A stretch of 6,838 nucleotides of DNA from Candidatus Bathyarchaeota archaeon (GCA_030630585.1 DAOVMU010000081.1:1-6838), one strand, 5' to 3'. Numbered from the stretch's first letter, positions 1 to 5,075 are shown. The notes: a model not told the origin generated them from the sequence alone. Translations and numbers: made by a program.

Positions 1-533
1 AGGCCGGAAAGCACCGCGTCTGCAGACATAGTCAGGGAACTCGAAACAAACCCGTCAAGCGGAACCTTGCGCAGGATCTTGTAAAACCATCCTGCATTCT
101 CAAGGCGTTTCAGAAGTTCCTCCAAGGCTTTATGTTTGAATACAATAAGCCTGTGGTACGCCCAGCCATTTTCTATCATATTTGGAAAGATGTTTAGGAT
201 GTTTAGTTTTCCTATATGTCTGACAATTGTATTGTGTTTCATGCAGTCACATTTCTGTAAGTTCAAATAGAGTCTGTGTTCATCAACAATTTCTTCAATG
301 ATATCCTTGATGCGGGCACGCTGTGCATGAATCTCTTCAATAACTAAAGGGTATTGTTCTGGGTTCCTCACGACAATCTCTACAACATCATTCTCTCTGT
401 TGCACCAAATGAAAACGCTTGCGCTTGGGAATCTACGAGTTAAGTCTATGAAAGTAGATTCGCCTTTGGAGCGCGTCATTTTTAGAGCAACATCAAACAA
501 CGGCATCTCAAACACCAAAATAGAAATGAGCAT
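1..533 (-). CDS. Probable HTH transcriptional regulator, bacterio-opsin-activator (HTH_10)-like, 3' end outside window
   Basis: Reading the minus strand from ATG 533 to the window edge gives 177 uninterrupted codons with no stop, so this is a real gene cut at its C-terminus. It is soluble, with a beta-rich start (MLISILVFEMPLFD), a helix near residues 62-90 (PLVIEEIHAQRARIKDIIEE), a CDC motif at 95-97, and a segment near 123-162 (NGWAYHRLIVF, then ENAGWFYKILRKVPLDGF). It ends in SSLTMSADAVLSG just as the window stops. This arrangement resembles archaeal one-component regulators whose last 50 or so residues form an HTH_10 DNA-binding domain; that domain would lie beyond base 1, so the assignment is from memory of the family and not from a visible HTH. 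An in-frame ATG at 572 exists, but it overlaps the predicted TATA box (571-578) and lies upstream of the expected transcription start near 548, so ATG 533 is preferred. The promoter carries twin dyads suggesting autoregulation. Confidence 0.65.
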   Translation of the reverse strand, partial: MLISILVFEMPLFDVALKMTRSKGESTFIDLTRRFPSASVFIWCNRENDVVEIVVRNPEQYPLVIEEIHAQRARIKDIIEEIVDEHRLYLNLQKCDCMKHNTIVRHIGKLNILNIFPNMIENGWAYHRLIVFKHKALEELLKRLENAGWFYKILRKVPLDGFVSSSLTMSADAVLSG

Positions 534-552
534 GGCTACACATATTCCTATA

Positions 553-596
553 GCCGTCTTATGACGGCACATATTTTACCGTCTTATGACGGCACA
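553..596. repeat. Twin dyad repeat bracketing a TATA box (candidate operators)
   Basis: The 18-bp sequence CCGTCTTATGACGGCACA occurs exactly twice, at 554-571 and 579-596, in the same orientation with a 25-bp period. Each copy holds an inverted repeat. In the first, GCCGTC (553-558) pairs with GACGGC (563-568) around TTAT. In the second, CCGTC (579-583) pairs with GACGG (588-592) around TTAT. The 7-base spacer forms most of the minus-strand TATA box. On that strand one copy covers the BRE position and the other lies between TATA and the transcription start. Binding of a dimeric regulator would be expected to block TBP/TFB; the encoded HTH protein is the obvious candidate (inference). Confidence 0.75.
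571..578 (-). promoter_or_regulatory. TATA box of the HTH regulator gene
   Basis: The minus strand reads TAAAATAT here. About 27 bases downstream puts transcription start near 548, giving a leader of roughly 15 bases before ATG 533. The box fills almost exactly the gap between two repeated dyads. The same AT-rich block could also serve the divergent gene at 644 (start near 601, leader about 42 bases), which is less certain. Confidence 0.55.
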
Positions 597-643
597 ACAT
601 CTATGTCTCTCTTTGTGTATAGATCCATGTGTGGTGGTAACGA

Positions 644-877
644 ATGAGAAAGATTAAACTACAAAGAAAAGGCTTCTTCGGTAAAGTACTCAGGGCATTT
701 GGAAAGGATAGGGGCCTTGAGTTACCATTGCCTTCCCGAGAAAAGAGAGCTTCTGGTGTTTCTGCGTATTTCCCACATTATGATTATCACATGGAACTCA
801 GGAATGCTATGCTGGAGGCGGAAAAACACAAAGCCAAAGCTATAATGGAATTGCAAAGACGTAACTTAGCGCGTTAG
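644..877 (+). CDS. Small basic hypothetical protein, 77 aa
   Basis: I do not recognise this protein. It starts at ATG 644 behind a Shine-Dalgarno-like GGTGGT (633-638, 5-base spacing); an in-frame TAA at 638-640 rules out an earlier start. The N-terminal 35 residues are strongly basic (MRKIKLQRKGFFGKVLRAFGK). A short aromatic patch (YFPHYDYH, about 42-49) leads into a charged amphipathic helix to the C-terminus (residues about 50-77, Lys/Arg/Glu-rich), which could bind nucleic acid or self-associate. There is no membrane segment, cysteine or known motif. It is divergent from the HTH regulator gene and shares its operator-containing intergenic region, so co-regulation is plausible. It is followed by a hairpin and T-tract. 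Confidence 0.6.
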   Translation: MRKIKLQRKGFFGKVLRAFGKDRGLELPLPSREKRASGVSAYFPHYDYHMELRNAMLEAEKHKAKAIMELQRRNLAR

Positions 878-913
878 GGGCACTCTAGAAGCCCTTCACT
901 TCCTCCTTTTTTT
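878..913 (+). terminator. Hairpin plus T-tract terminator after the 77-aa gene
   Basis: Immediately after the TAG at 875-877, GGGC (878-881) can pair with GCCC (891-894) across a 9-base loop. A pyrimidine-rich stretch then ends in seven T (907-913). Archaeal transcription ends mainly at T-tracts, so the T-run is the stronger signal and the hairpin is secondary. Confidence 0.5.
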
Positions 914-1006
914 GGAAGAATCTTTTGCAGTTTCTTATATCAGCACCTTCAAATTTGCTTTATCATAGGTTCGCCTTAATCTCTCCACCCAATGAGAAAT
1001 CAATGG

Positions 1007-1183
1007 TCAAACGAAATGCATACGCAACGGCATATAACAATCCAAAAAGCATAGATCGCTCGGGCGTATTTTTTGAGGATGTGGTTTACTCTTGTGGGTC
1101 AGAATGGCTCTGACTTTTTCTCCAACTTCTCTTATAATATCTTCTTGCCTATTTTCTACATATAGCGCATGCGCTGGACAATG
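1007..1183 (-). pseudogene. Possible gene remnant without a start codon
   Basis: A stop-bounded minus-strand frame of 58 codons lies between TAA at 1184-1186 and TGA at 1007-1009. Its first half reads like real protein (CPAHALYVENRQED, then IIREVGEKVRAIL), typical of an amphipathic helix. There is no ATG, GTG or TTG near its 5' end, and its second half is unlike any family I know. It may be the tail of a decayed gene, or chance. The plus-strand frame over the same bases (925-1113, TTG start) looks less protein-like. Confidence 0.25.
1131..1139 (+). promoter_or_regulatory. TATA box before the frameshifted small gene
   Basis: CTTATAATA is a strong match to archaeal TATA boxes. Transcription would start near 1162, about 19 bases before ATG 1181. 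A perfect 12-bp palindrome, AGCGCATGCGCT (1164-1175), lies between the predicted start and the ATG and could be an operator. Confidence 0.45.
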
Positions 1184-1331
1184 TTAAATTGTTTAGAAAG
1201 CGGAAATAGCAGAGACCTGGGGTTCGCCCATAGACGCGCGCGCAGTTGAGGAAGGTGAGAAGCTCATAGAGCAAGGCTTCGAATATGTCTGCGACTTTGA
1301 TGGAATAAAGCTGTTCAGAAAGAGAAAATGA
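1181..1331 (+). pseudogene. Small hypothetical gene broken by a one-base frameshift
   Basis: The frame from 1197 to TGA 1329-1331 reads like a genuine small archaeal protein: AEIAETWGSPIDARAV, then EEGEKLIEQGFEYVCDFDG, ending IKLFRKRK. It has no start codon, because an in-frame TAG lies at 1194-1196. The nearest ATG (1181) is in the next frame and reads MLNCLE before running into a stop at 22 residues. Skipping one base near 1196 would join MLNCL to KAEIAETWGSP and give a coherent protein of about 48 residues. A good TATA box lies at 1131-1139. So this is a recently broken gene, a one-base assembly or sequencing error, or less likely a programmed +1 shift. I do not recognise the family; the C-terminus looks like a small two-strand-plus-helix domain. 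Confidence 0.5.
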
Positions 1332-1388
1332 ATCTGAAATATGGATTCAAGCTTAGAACTCTGCGTACAGACATAGAATTCATAAGAG

Positions 1389-1396
1389 TTTTAATG
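1389..1396 (+). promoter_or_regulatory. TATA box of the 72-aa gene
   Basis: TTTTAATG sits where transcription would start near 1419, giving a leader of about 16 bases that just includes the ribosome-binding site at 1423-1428. Confidence 0.4.
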
Positions 1397-1422
1397 TTTA
1401 AGGGTCTAGCTATTTGATTGCA

Positions 1423-1428
1423 GGGTGA
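1423..1428 (+). promoter_or_regulatory. Ribosome-binding site deciding a TTG start
   Basis: GGGTGA matches the anti-Shine-Dalgarno of archaeal 16S rRNA and is spaced 6 bases before TTG 1435. Its TGA is also an in-frame stop (1426-1428), so no earlier start is possible. Together these fix TTG as the initiation codon. Confidence 0.6.
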
Positions 1429-1434
1429 ATTGTC

Positions 1435-1653
1435 TTGAGTGTACAGATCCTTGAAGCTTGCAAAGAATTGGTTGACGACGCAAAAGCGGGCTGTGTTGAC
1501 CTAGTTTTTAAAGAAGTGTGCCTTGAAATTTTGTCAAGAGCGCACAATGTTCTAACAGAAAGGCAGCTTAAACATCTAGTCGCCTATGCTTCCGAGAAAA
1601 TGGAAGAAAGAATTCCTTTTGAACTACAGCAGAAATTAATGGCACGCGGTTAA
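1435..1653 (+). CDS. Small helical hypothetical protein, 72 aa
   Basis: I do not recognise this protein. It starts at TTG 1435 with a good ribosome-binding site. The sequence is predicted to be almost entirely helical: residues about 3-15 (QILEACKELVDDA), 20-36 (VDLVFKEVCLEILSRA), 41-56 (TERQLKHLVAYASEKM) and a last helix to the end. The pattern LTERQLKHLVAYASEKM recalls a short DNA- or protein-binding helical bundle, but no HTH can be claimed. Three cysteines (9, 20, 29) are not arranged as a metal site. There is no membrane segment. It has its own TATA box, and the gene on its 3' side (adenosine-specific kinase) is convergent, so it is probably monocistronic. Confidence 0.7.
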   Translation: MSVQILEACKELVDDAKAGCVDLVFKEVCLEILSRAHNVLTERQLKHLVAYASEKMEERIPFELQQKLMARG

Positions 1654-1767
1654 TAAGCAAAAAACTAAGACTCAGCTTTACGCGTTCGTTCATTGAATGA
1701 TCATCCGGGGCTGACGGCAACATCCAGGGCAATCTCACCCTGCGTCATCTATTTCTAGAGAAGCTGT

Positions 1768-2262
1768 CTAACCAAGCTTGTAGCCTATTTTCCGCAGAAA
1801 CTCCTTTCTTGCTTTAATGTCTTCTTCGTTTTCTATGTCCTTGCTCTTCGATCCGTCAATTACGCCGACTATTCCTCTGCCCTGCTCTGTTTCCACAATA
1901 ATGACTTCTAGAGGGTTTGAAGTAGCTGCGTGGATTGTGCACACTTCTGGAACACTCTTGACTTTGTCTAAAACGTTTATGGGGTAAGCGTTCTCTAAAA
2001 AAATTATGAAGCTGTGACCACATGCAATTTCATAAGCTTTCTTTGCCGATAGCTGCCTTAATTCCTCATCATTTCCCTCATGCCTTATTAGGCAAGGTCC
2101 AGAGCTTTCACAGAAAGCTACTCCGAATTTTATGTTTGGAACCGCGTTAACAAGAGCTTCGTAGAGGTCTTCGACGGTTTTTATGAAATGTGCCATGCCC
2201 AAAATCACGTTGCAGCCTTCCGGCACTTCAATTTTAACTGTTTTAAACTCTAACATAAGCAT
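1768..2262 (-). CDS. Adenosine-specific kinase (PF04008/DUF355 family)
   Basis: This 164-aa protein has about the family's usual length of 160. Its hallmark blocks are in order: VILGMAHFIKTVEDLYEAL (about 20-38), FGVAFCESSGPCLIRHEGN (about 46-64), GHSFIIFLENAYPINVLDKV (about 82-101), VPEVCTIHAATSNPLEVI (about 104-121) and ETEQGRGIVGVIDG (about 124-137). The family is small, cytoplasmic and largely archaeal. It was named from structural work suggesting adenosine binding and phosphorylation; its physiological role is not settled, so the enzyme name should be read with care. Two ATGs compete, 2262 and 2256 (MLMLEF or MLEF); the second matches family N-termini slightly better and has a weak AGTGG upstream. 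A TATA-like box at 2297-2304 gives it its own promoter although the upstream gene runs in the same direction. Confidence 0.9.
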   Translation of the reverse strand: MLMLEFKTVKIEVPEGCNVILGMAHFIKTVEDLYEALVNAVPNIKFGVAFCESSGPCLIRHEGNDEELRQLSAKKAYEIACGHSFIIFLENAYPINVLDKVKSVPEVCTIHAATSNPLEVIIVETEQGRGIVGVIDGSKSKDIENEEDIKARKEFLRKIGYKLG

Positions 2263-2296
2263 CCACTTCAGTTCTAGTTGATTAGATGTGAGTCTT

Positions 2297-2304
2297 GTAT
2301 TAAG
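2297..2304 (-). promoter_or_regulatory. TATA box of the adenosine-specific kinase gene
   Basis: The minus strand reads CTTAATAC here. Predicted transcription start near 2274 gives a leader of 12-18 bases. It lies about 20 bases past the stop codon of the upstream phosphoesterase gene, so the kinase need not be co-transcribed with it. Confidence 0.4.
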
Positions 2305-2323
2305 ATTTGGGAACAGTGGTCTT

Positions 2324-2713
2324 CTAGCTGGGTTTCTTTTTGAAGAAAAGCCAGTTTTTGTCTCCTTTAAATTTTACTAACACATAATCTCCGCTCAGTC
2401 TTTCACCATGTAACGTGAACACTATCTTGTCTTTGCTCCTGTGCTCAAGTGTGTACGAGCCTTTATCCCATATCTCTACCTTTCCAGCACCATACATACC
2501 TTCAGGTATTACCCCCTCAAAGTCTACATAGCTGAGCTCATGATCTTCAACTTGAACCGCAAGCCTTTTAACACCAGATTCCGTTGGAGGCTGTTTCGGC
2601 ACAGCCCAACTCTTCAGAACACCATCCATTTCAAGTCTAAAATCATAATGCAAATGCCTAGCATGATGCTTCTGAATTACAAATCTTCCAGATGGAAGGG
2701 TGGGCATGCTCAT
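2324..2713 (-). CDS. Stand-alone LigD-type 3'-phosphoesterase (DNA end repair)
   Basis: This 129-aa protein is a near-canonical LigD phosphoesterase (PE) domain. PE enzymes trim 3'-phosphate and 3'-ribonucleotide ends to leave a 3'-OH for DNA repair, using Mn2+. Visible active-site residues are H16, H22, D24 and R26 in KHHARHLHYDFRLEMDG, and H58 in VEDHE. Their spacing matches H42, H48, D50, R52 and H84 of the Pseudomonas aeruginosa LigD PE domain with a constant offset of 26. The downstream block EGVIPEGMYGAGKVEIWDKG (66-85) is also typical. No ligase or polymerase domain is fused or adjacent, as in other archaeal stand-alone PE proteins. A TGA directly before ATG 2713 limits the start to 2713 or 2707 (MSMP or MPTL). 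Promoter signals upstream are weak (a CTATTTA-like box near 2740-2746). Confidence 0.95.
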   Translation of the reverse strand: MSMPTLPSGRFVIQKHHARHLHYDFRLEMDGVLKSWAVPKQPPTESGVKRLAVQVEDHELSYVDFEGVIPEGMYGAGKVEIWDKGSYTLEHRSKDKIVFTLHGERLSGDYVLVKFKGDKNWLFFKKKPS

Positions 2714-2804
2714 TCACTTATGAAGCTCGAGAGGTAAGGTAAATAGTTTTAGCGTAAAGATTAAAAAGGAAATAATGTTTCAACAAGCTTGAACTAATCT
2801 AAGC

Positions 2805-2878
2805 GGGCCGGTAGTTCAGTTGGCATGAACGCCTGACTTGCACTCAGGAGGTCGGGGGTTCAAATCCCCCCCGGTCCA
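2805..2878 (+). tRNA. tRNA-Ala (anticodon TGC)
   Basis: A complete cloverleaf can be drawn. The acceptor stem pairs GGGCCGG (2805-2811) with CCGGTCC (2871-2877). The D-stem is GTTC/GAAC (2814-2817/2827-2830). The anticodon stem is CCTGA/TCAGG (2832-2836/2844-2848) with anticodon TGC at 2839-2841. The T-stem is GGGGG/CCCCC (2854-2858/2866-2870) with loop TTCAAAT. The G2807-T2875 pair is the G3-U70 wobble that marks alanine tRNAs, which confirms identity. The discriminator is A2878. The following bases are CAT, so CCA is not encoded and must be added after transcription. There is no intron. An AT-rich TTAAAAAG upstream (2761-2768) may be its TATA box. Confidence 0.97.
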
Positions 2879-2946
2879 CATTATCCTTGTTTCTTGAAAA
2901 AGAAAAAATCTATTTGAAGCATCAACCATACTTACTCTGGAACGGA

Positions 2947-2952
2947 AGGGTG
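2947..2952 (+). promoter_or_regulatory. Ribosome-binding site of the DUF3795 gene
   Basis: AGGGTG lies 6 bases before ATG 2959. An in-frame TAA at 2953-2955 excludes earlier starts, so this fixes the N-terminus. Confidence 0.5.
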
Positions 2953-2958
2953 TAATCT

Positions 2959-3447
2959 ATGAATGGTGAGTCAAGATTGGTTGGCTATTGCGGTCTTTAT
3001 TGCGGTGCATGTGCAATCTATCAGCAAATGATTAAGAACAGAACAATGCAATTGCTCAAGGTATTAGATGCTTATCAATTTCGCGAAATAGCGAAGGAAG
3101 CTAAAGAGTGGTCTCCGAAGCTTGCGCACTACCCCGAGTTTGAAAGTGTTCTGCAGTCTCTGATGAAAATGTTTGGAGAATGCTCTGGCTGCCGAGCAGG
3201 TGGCGGACCACCAGTCTGCCTAATCAGAGATTGTTGTAAGGAAAATGGGTTCTCTACATGTGCAGAGTGTGATAAAATGCCTTGCGATAAAATAGAACCA
3301 CAAATTCAATGCTACCGTGGGCATCTAAATATGCTCCATAGAATCAAAGAGATAGGAATAGACAAGTGGGTTAAGGAAATGGAAAAGAAAGTTAAAGAGG
3401 GTTTCTCTTACCTCGAAGTCATGGCAAGAAGCAAAATAGATGAATAA
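2959..3447 (+). CDS. DUF3795 family cysteine-rich protein
   Basis: This 162-aa protein opens with the DUF3795 signature, here GYCGLYCGACAIY (residues 9-21). A helical middle part follows (about 30-72), then a second cysteine cluster: CSGCRAGGG (75-83), C87, CC at 92-93, C101, C104, C109 and C118. That makes twelve cysteines in all, in CxxxCxxC and CxxC spacings that suggest bound zinc or an iron-sulfur cluster. DUF3795 proteins are common in archaea and anaerobic bacteria and their function is unknown, so no activity is assigned. It is cytoplasmic, with no signal peptide or membrane segment. It follows the tRNA gene on the same strand, with about 80 bases between, and is probably transcribed alone; a weak TATA-like CTATTTG lies near 2910-2916. 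Confidence 0.85.
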   Translation: MNGESRLVGYCGLYCGACAIYQQMIKNRTMQLLKVLDAYQFREIAKEAKEWSPKLAHYPEFESVLQSLMKMFGECSGCRAGGGPPVCLIRDCCKENGFSTCAECDKMPCDKIEPQIQCYRGHLNMLHRIKEIGIDKWVKEMEKKVKEGFSYLEVMARSKIDE

Positions 3448-3456
3448 CCAAGACTA

Positions 3457-3470
3457 CAGAGTAGACTCTG
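3457..3470. repeat. Short inverted repeat after the DUF3795 gene
   Basis: CAGAGT (3457-3462) and ACTCTG (3465-3470) are inverted about a 2-base centre, 9 bases beyond the DUF3795 stop. The centre is too short for a hairpin loop unless inner pairs open, so it is better viewed as a possible protein-binding site, or chance. Confidence 0.3.
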
Positions 3471-3513
3471 AAATCTAGCCGAAGCCATTTGTTTTCTCAG
3501 ATGGTTGATGAAT

Positions 3514-3522
3514 GATATATAA
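3514..3522 (+). promoter_or_regulatory. TATA box of the GH3-like gene
   Basis: GATATATAA is a strong TATA box. Transcription would start near 3545, only about 11 bases before ATG 3556. No ribosome-binding site is visible in that leader, so translation is probably of a nearly leaderless transcript. Confidence 0.6.
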
Positions 3523-3555
3523 GCAGATAAGTCCAAACTACTTTCTGTATCCTAA

Positions 3556-4692
3556 ATGTTTCCAAAAGAACCTAGTCCTAGCATCTTTCAACCTATAATA
3601 GGCTCATGGTATGAGTCCTTAAAGAACCCTCAGAAATCGCAAAGGCAAGTCCTCTCGGAATTGGTTAAGGAATACAAGAAAACTCGTTACGGAAAGAGCT
3701 ACAACGCTTCTGAAATCAAAGAAATCGCAGATTTCAGAGCCAATTTCCCCATCATAGACTATAAAGGACTCAATCCATATTTTGCCCAGGTTCAAAAAGG
3801 TGATCATGCTGCTATCCTTCCTGAACCACTTGTGTGTTGGGTCATGACCAGAGGTTCAACAGGCCGTGCAAAAGTGTTGCCAGCAACCAAGACTCATCTT
3901 GAACAGATTTTCACGTGTGGAGCAAGAGCGTTGGTAAATTATGCCCTTAGAAAAAAAGATTTCCATGTTCTCACTGGAAAAATTCTCAACCTCAATTTTC
4001 CATCCCAAGTTCACACGATAAACATAGGTGGACAAACAATGAATTACGGGTATAGTTCTGGTACCTACGCAAGGCTCAATCCAATGTTTAATAAGGTCAG
4101 TCTTCTGCCTCGGCAAGAAGACATAGATGCCTTGGGTTCAGGAGTTACAAAGAAAGACTGGGAAAGGAGATTTGAACTGACCTACCAGCAAGCGCTAAAC
4201 GAGAATGTAACTGCTGCAATAGGGGTCACGCCAGTTATCCTATCATTTGCAAAACACGTGAGGAAAAAACATGGAAAAAAGCCCAGGGAACTGTGGAACC
4301 TTCGAGCCTTGTTCTGCACAAGTGTTAGAAAAATACAGTTCAAGTACGCACCTATTCTCAGAAGATATTTCGGACAGGTTCCAGTGGTGGAGATTTACAG
4401 CGCAACAGAAGGAGTTTTTGCGCAGCAACTCGACGACCTACCATATGTTACGCCGAACTATGACAAGTATTTCTTCGAGGTTGAAACCGGCCATGGAACA
4501 GAAATGCTGCATGAACTCAAACGTGGAGAGTGGGGCAAACTAATAGTTTCTTCCTGTTTGTTTCCGAGATATGACATCGGGGACTTGATTGAAGCAGCTG
4601 GAAATAACTATTTCCGTGTGATTGGAAGGAACAGCACCTTAACGCTTTTAGAACACAGGCTCTATAGGCTACTTTTCAGGTGGTTTCTCTAA
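3556..4692 (+). CDS. GH3-family acyl-adenylating protein, short (lacks C-terminal domain)
   Basis: This 378-aa protein belongs to the GH3 branch of adenylate-forming enzymes. In plants GH3 proteins join amino acids to acyl hormones; archaeal substrates are unknown. Three ATP/AMP-binding motifs are visible: TRGSTGRAKVLP (98-109, the phosphate-binding loop), YSATEGV (281-287, adenine site) and RYDIGD (338-343, ribose-binding Asp), followed by R358 in VIGRNS. GH3 proteins usually have 500-600 residues, with a mobile C-terminal domain after this last motif. Here only about 20 residues follow (TLLEHRLYRLLFRWFL), so that domain is missing. ATG 3556 is preceded directly by an in-frame TAA, fixing the start. 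The stop overlaps the 3' end of the convergent zinc-ribbon gene by 4 bases. It is either a natural short form, perhaps a half-reaction enzyme, or a truncated remnant. The frame is otherwise intact. Confidence 0.85.
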   Translation: MFPKEPSPSIFQPIIGSWYESLKNPQKSQRQVLSELVKEYKKTRYGKSYNASEIKEIADFRANFPIIDYKGLNPYFAQVQKGDHAAILPEPLVCWVMTRGSTGRAKVLPATKTHLEQIFTCGARALVNYALRKKDFHVLTGKILNLNFPSQVHTINIGGQTMNYGYSSGTYARLNPMFNKVSLLPRQEDIDALGSGVTKKDWERRFELTYQQALNENVTAAIGVTPVILSFAKHVRKKHGKKPRELWNLRALFCTSVRKIQFKYAPILRRYFGQVPVVEIYSATEGVFAQQLDDLPYVTPNYDKYFFEVETGHGTEMLHELKRGEWGKLIVSSCLFPRYDIGDLIEAAGNNYFRVIGRNSTLTLLEHRLYRLLFRWFL

Positions 4693-5063
4693 GTCCTAGG
4701 ATGTCTCCTTGTTGCATAAAGTCCTGCAACTATGATTATTGTCCCAACCAGAATGAGGAATAGAGCCCCTACCACTTCCCTTCCAAGGAAACCAGTTACT
4801 TGGAGATAAGACATTAAGCCCGAGAACGTCAAGATCAGACCCACAATTAGGAGGCCTACGAATCGGAACTCCCGCTTTTCATACTTTTCAGCCTTCTCAC
4901 TCTTTTCTTGCTTCTCGTGTTTCTCCGCTTTCTCATCTCGGTGGCGTGCGGGGGCGCGTGCTACCTGAGCAGGAGGCTGTTCGACTTTCAATGCGGCACC
5001 ACATTTTGGACAAAAGGCCATTTCCTCATCAGCTTTAGCGCCGCATTTCATACAATATGGCAT
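4689..5063 (-). CDS. Zinc-ribbon membrane protein with charged xEK-repeat linker
   Basis: This 124-aa protein has three parts. An N-terminal zinc ribbon carries C4xxC7 and C18xxC21 (MPYCMKCGAK, FCPKCGAAL). A hydrophilic linker at 30-66 includes seven consecutive x-Glu-Lys triplets (43-63: DEK, AEK, HEK, QEK, SEK, AEK, YEK). Two predicted membrane helices follow (about 68-86 and 97-116) and the protein ends in RRHPRT. The ribbon is expected in the cytoplasm. ATG 5063 is chosen because GAGGTGA (5069-5075) lies 5 bases upstream and predicted transcription starts near 5086; an in-frame ATG at 5093 would lie upstream of that. Function is unknown; such zinc_ribbon_2-type membrane proteins are common in archaea. 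Its stop interlocks with that of the convergent GH3-like gene. The next gene upstream on the same strand also encodes a zinc-ribbon membrane protein. Confidence 0.85.
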   Translation of the reverse strand: MPYCMKCGAKADEEMAFCPKCGAALKVEQPPAQVARAPARHRDEKAEKHEKQEKSEKAEKYEKREFRFVGLLIVGLILTFSGLMSYLQVTGFLGREVVGALFLILVGTIIIVAGLYATRRHPRT

Positions 5064-5068
5064 GTTAT

Positions 5069-5075
5069 TCACCTC
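5069..5075 (-). promoter_or_regulatory. Strong ribosome-binding site deciding the zinc-ribbon gene start
   Basis: The minus strand reads GAGGTGA, a perfect complement to the archaeal 16S rRNA tail, with 5-base spacing to ATG 5063. It rules out the longer frame from 5093. Confidence 0.8.

Noticed and set aside
925..1113. Plus-strand open frame of 62 codons with a TTG start
   Set aside because: There is no ribosome-binding site, the composition is unlike a protein, and the opposite strand over 1100-1183 reads better. It is treated as part of the debris region.
1701..1748. Minus-strand 15-codon minicistron (MTQGEIALDVAVSPG) in a locally GC-rich patch
   Set aside because: It is too short to support, has no promoter or ribosome-binding site, and is out of frame with the adenosine-specific kinase. 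It may be a small gene remnant or chance.
2441..2737. Plus-strand open frame of 98 codons
   Set aside because: It lies antisense to the clearly real LigD phosphoesterase and has no recognisable domain.
2805..2880. tRNA gene as an integration site for a mobile element
   Set aside because: I saw no repeated copy of the tRNA 3' end in the window, and no integrase or mobile gene lies nearby.
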